This document shows, piece after piece, positions 63,449 through 64,000 of a stretch of DNA of 64,000 nt (positions within the stretch are counted from its first letter, which is position 1; the number at the start of each line of letters is the position of its first letter). Location: positions 248,001 through 312,000 of the forward strand of contig NZ_BDQK01000001.1 of NCBI RefSeq assembly GCF_003864295.1, written 5' to 3'. Below the pieces are notes generated by a model, which searched no databases, was not told the DNA's origin, and worked only from the letters and a program-made list of their open reading frames with translations. The stretch comes from Aphanothece sacrum FPU1 (GTDB lineage Bacteria; Cyanobacteriota; Cyanobacteriia; Cyanobacteriales; Microcystaceae). The position numbers and the translations under genes were made by a program.

Positions 63449-64000
63449 ATGAAGCAATCTGTGATTACGCTAACTTACCAGTTCAAATTAAAATTGACTT
63501 GTCAACAAACCCAAGAGATAGAAAATATTTTAGTGGTGTGTCGTAGAGTTTACAATTTTGGTTTAGCTGAAAGAAAAGCTTGGCTAAAAAGCCGTAAATC
63601 ACCTGTGAATGCTTGCTCAATTATTTCTGAGTACATATTCGGCGTTGATACTCCCTATCCGAATTATTTTGTTCAAGCTAAAGCCTTAACCATTGCCAAA
63701 CAATCCTTAGAAAGTTTAAGGTCTGTTAATGCTCAAGTGTTACAGCAAACGCTTAAAACACTAGATAAAGCTTTTACTGACATGAAAGCAAAAGGAAACG
63801 GGTTTCCTAGATTTAAAAAGGTAATGCGTAGTTTTGTTTTTCCTGCCATGCTAAAAAATTGTTTGGCTAATGGAAAAGTTAAATTACCTCAACTTGGATG
63901 GGTAAACATTCGACAATCAAGAGAATATCCTACTGGTTTTGAGGCAAAACAAGCTCGTATTGTCAAGAAAGCTAGTGGTTATTACTTGATGATTACTTTT
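63449..64000 (+). CDS. tnpB: TnpB (RNA-guided nuclease), N-terminal 184 codons
   Basis: Begins MKQSVITLTYQFKLKLTCQQ and contains the TnpB N-terminal features YNFGLAERKAWL, AKALTIAKQSLESL, GFPRFKK and the beta strand VKLPQLGWVNI. The frame is open to the window edge; the RuvC and zinc regions lie outside. It is divergent from tnpA as in IS605-type elements. Confidence 0.93.
   Translation, partial: MKQSVITLTYQFKLKLTCQQTQEIENILVVCRRVYNFGLAERKAWLKSRKSPVNACSIISEYIFGVDTPYPNYFVQAKALTIAKQSLESLRSVNAQVLQQTLKTLDKAFTDMKAKGNGFPRFKKVMRSFVFPAMLKNCLANGKVKLPQLGWVNIRQSREYPTGFEAKQARIVKKASGYYLMITF

Larger units (their letters stand above)
62912..64000. mobile_element. IS605-type insertion sequence (left end to right window edge)
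   Basis: Divergent tnpA (minus) and tnpB (plus) separated by 42 bp. The left flank has AGGACTCC (62912-62919) and GGAGTCCT (62983-62990) as inverted arms with an inner ACCGC/GCGGT hairpin (about 62925-62938), the kind of subterminal hairpin cut by TnpA. The right end, where an omegaRNA would lie, is beyond the window. Confidence 0.85.

Overview
The window is cyanobacterial chromosome. It carries the photosystem II genes psbE-psbF-psbL-psbJ with the assembly genes rubA and ycf48 and a psb30/ycf12 gene, ferredoxin-type nitrate and nitrite reductases, a cyanobacteriochrome phototaxis operon, a carotenoid desaturase, and many HIP1 octamers (GCGATCGC). The DNA is AT-rich. Together with a CyRepA1-family replication protein and abundant palindromic repeats, this points to a unicellular or colonial Cyanothece/Crocosphaera-like genome; the species cannot be fixed from the window alone.

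Layout. 1-3604: 5' part of a very large RTX/Calx-beta surface or secreted protein with near-identical 477-bp tandem repeats. 4.6-11 kb: housekeeping genes (tlyA, glmU, an HD-GYP regulator, an MnmD-like methyltransferase, pyrR, cinA). 11-12.2 kb: a REP-associated-type HUH transposase embedded in an array of about 121-bp multi-hairpin units. 12.2-19.7 kb: a pixI-pixJ-pixL type phototaxis operon whose receptor has five tandem dual-cysteine GAF domains. 19.9-29.3 kb: cyclic-di-GMP enzymes, a response regulator, a broken nucleotidyltransferase, a CyRepA1-like primase/helicase and an orphan adenine methylase. 29.4-36 kb: crtD-like desaturase, an NblR-like regulator, grxD, bolA, rpe and small conserved genes. 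36-38.2 kb: a higB/higA-ImmA toxin-antitoxin pair between two direct repeats that are duplicated promoter regions. 38.1-42.2 kb: nirA and narB, with a truncated Uma2 gene between them where nitrate transport genes often lie. 42.4-46.9 kb: tig-clpP-clpX and a hydrolase. 47-56.8 kb: a small membrane protein, a DEAD-box helicase, rimO, ileS, metK, a split Gdt1-type manganese exporter and a YkgJ-like protein. 56.9-62.4 kb: psb30, a kinase/substrate-binding-protein fusion, rubA-ycf48-psbEFLJ. 62.4 kb to the end: a PIN-domain toxin-like gene and an IS605-type element with divergent tnpA and tnpB, running off the window.

Themes. Light and second-messenger signalling is dense: a CBCR receptor, CheA and CheW, two GGDEF proteins, one EAL domain, one HD-GYP domain, several receiver proteins and one Ser/Thr kinase receptor. 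The most interesting non-coding signal is a family of composite elements (four short hairpins in fixed order, with linkers that can pair to enclose the middle two). One form is multiplied around the HUH transposase. Dispersed copies with 24-bp conserved ends lie elsewhere, and one of them interrupts a DUF2442-like gene. No tRNA, rRNA or CRISPR array was recognised.
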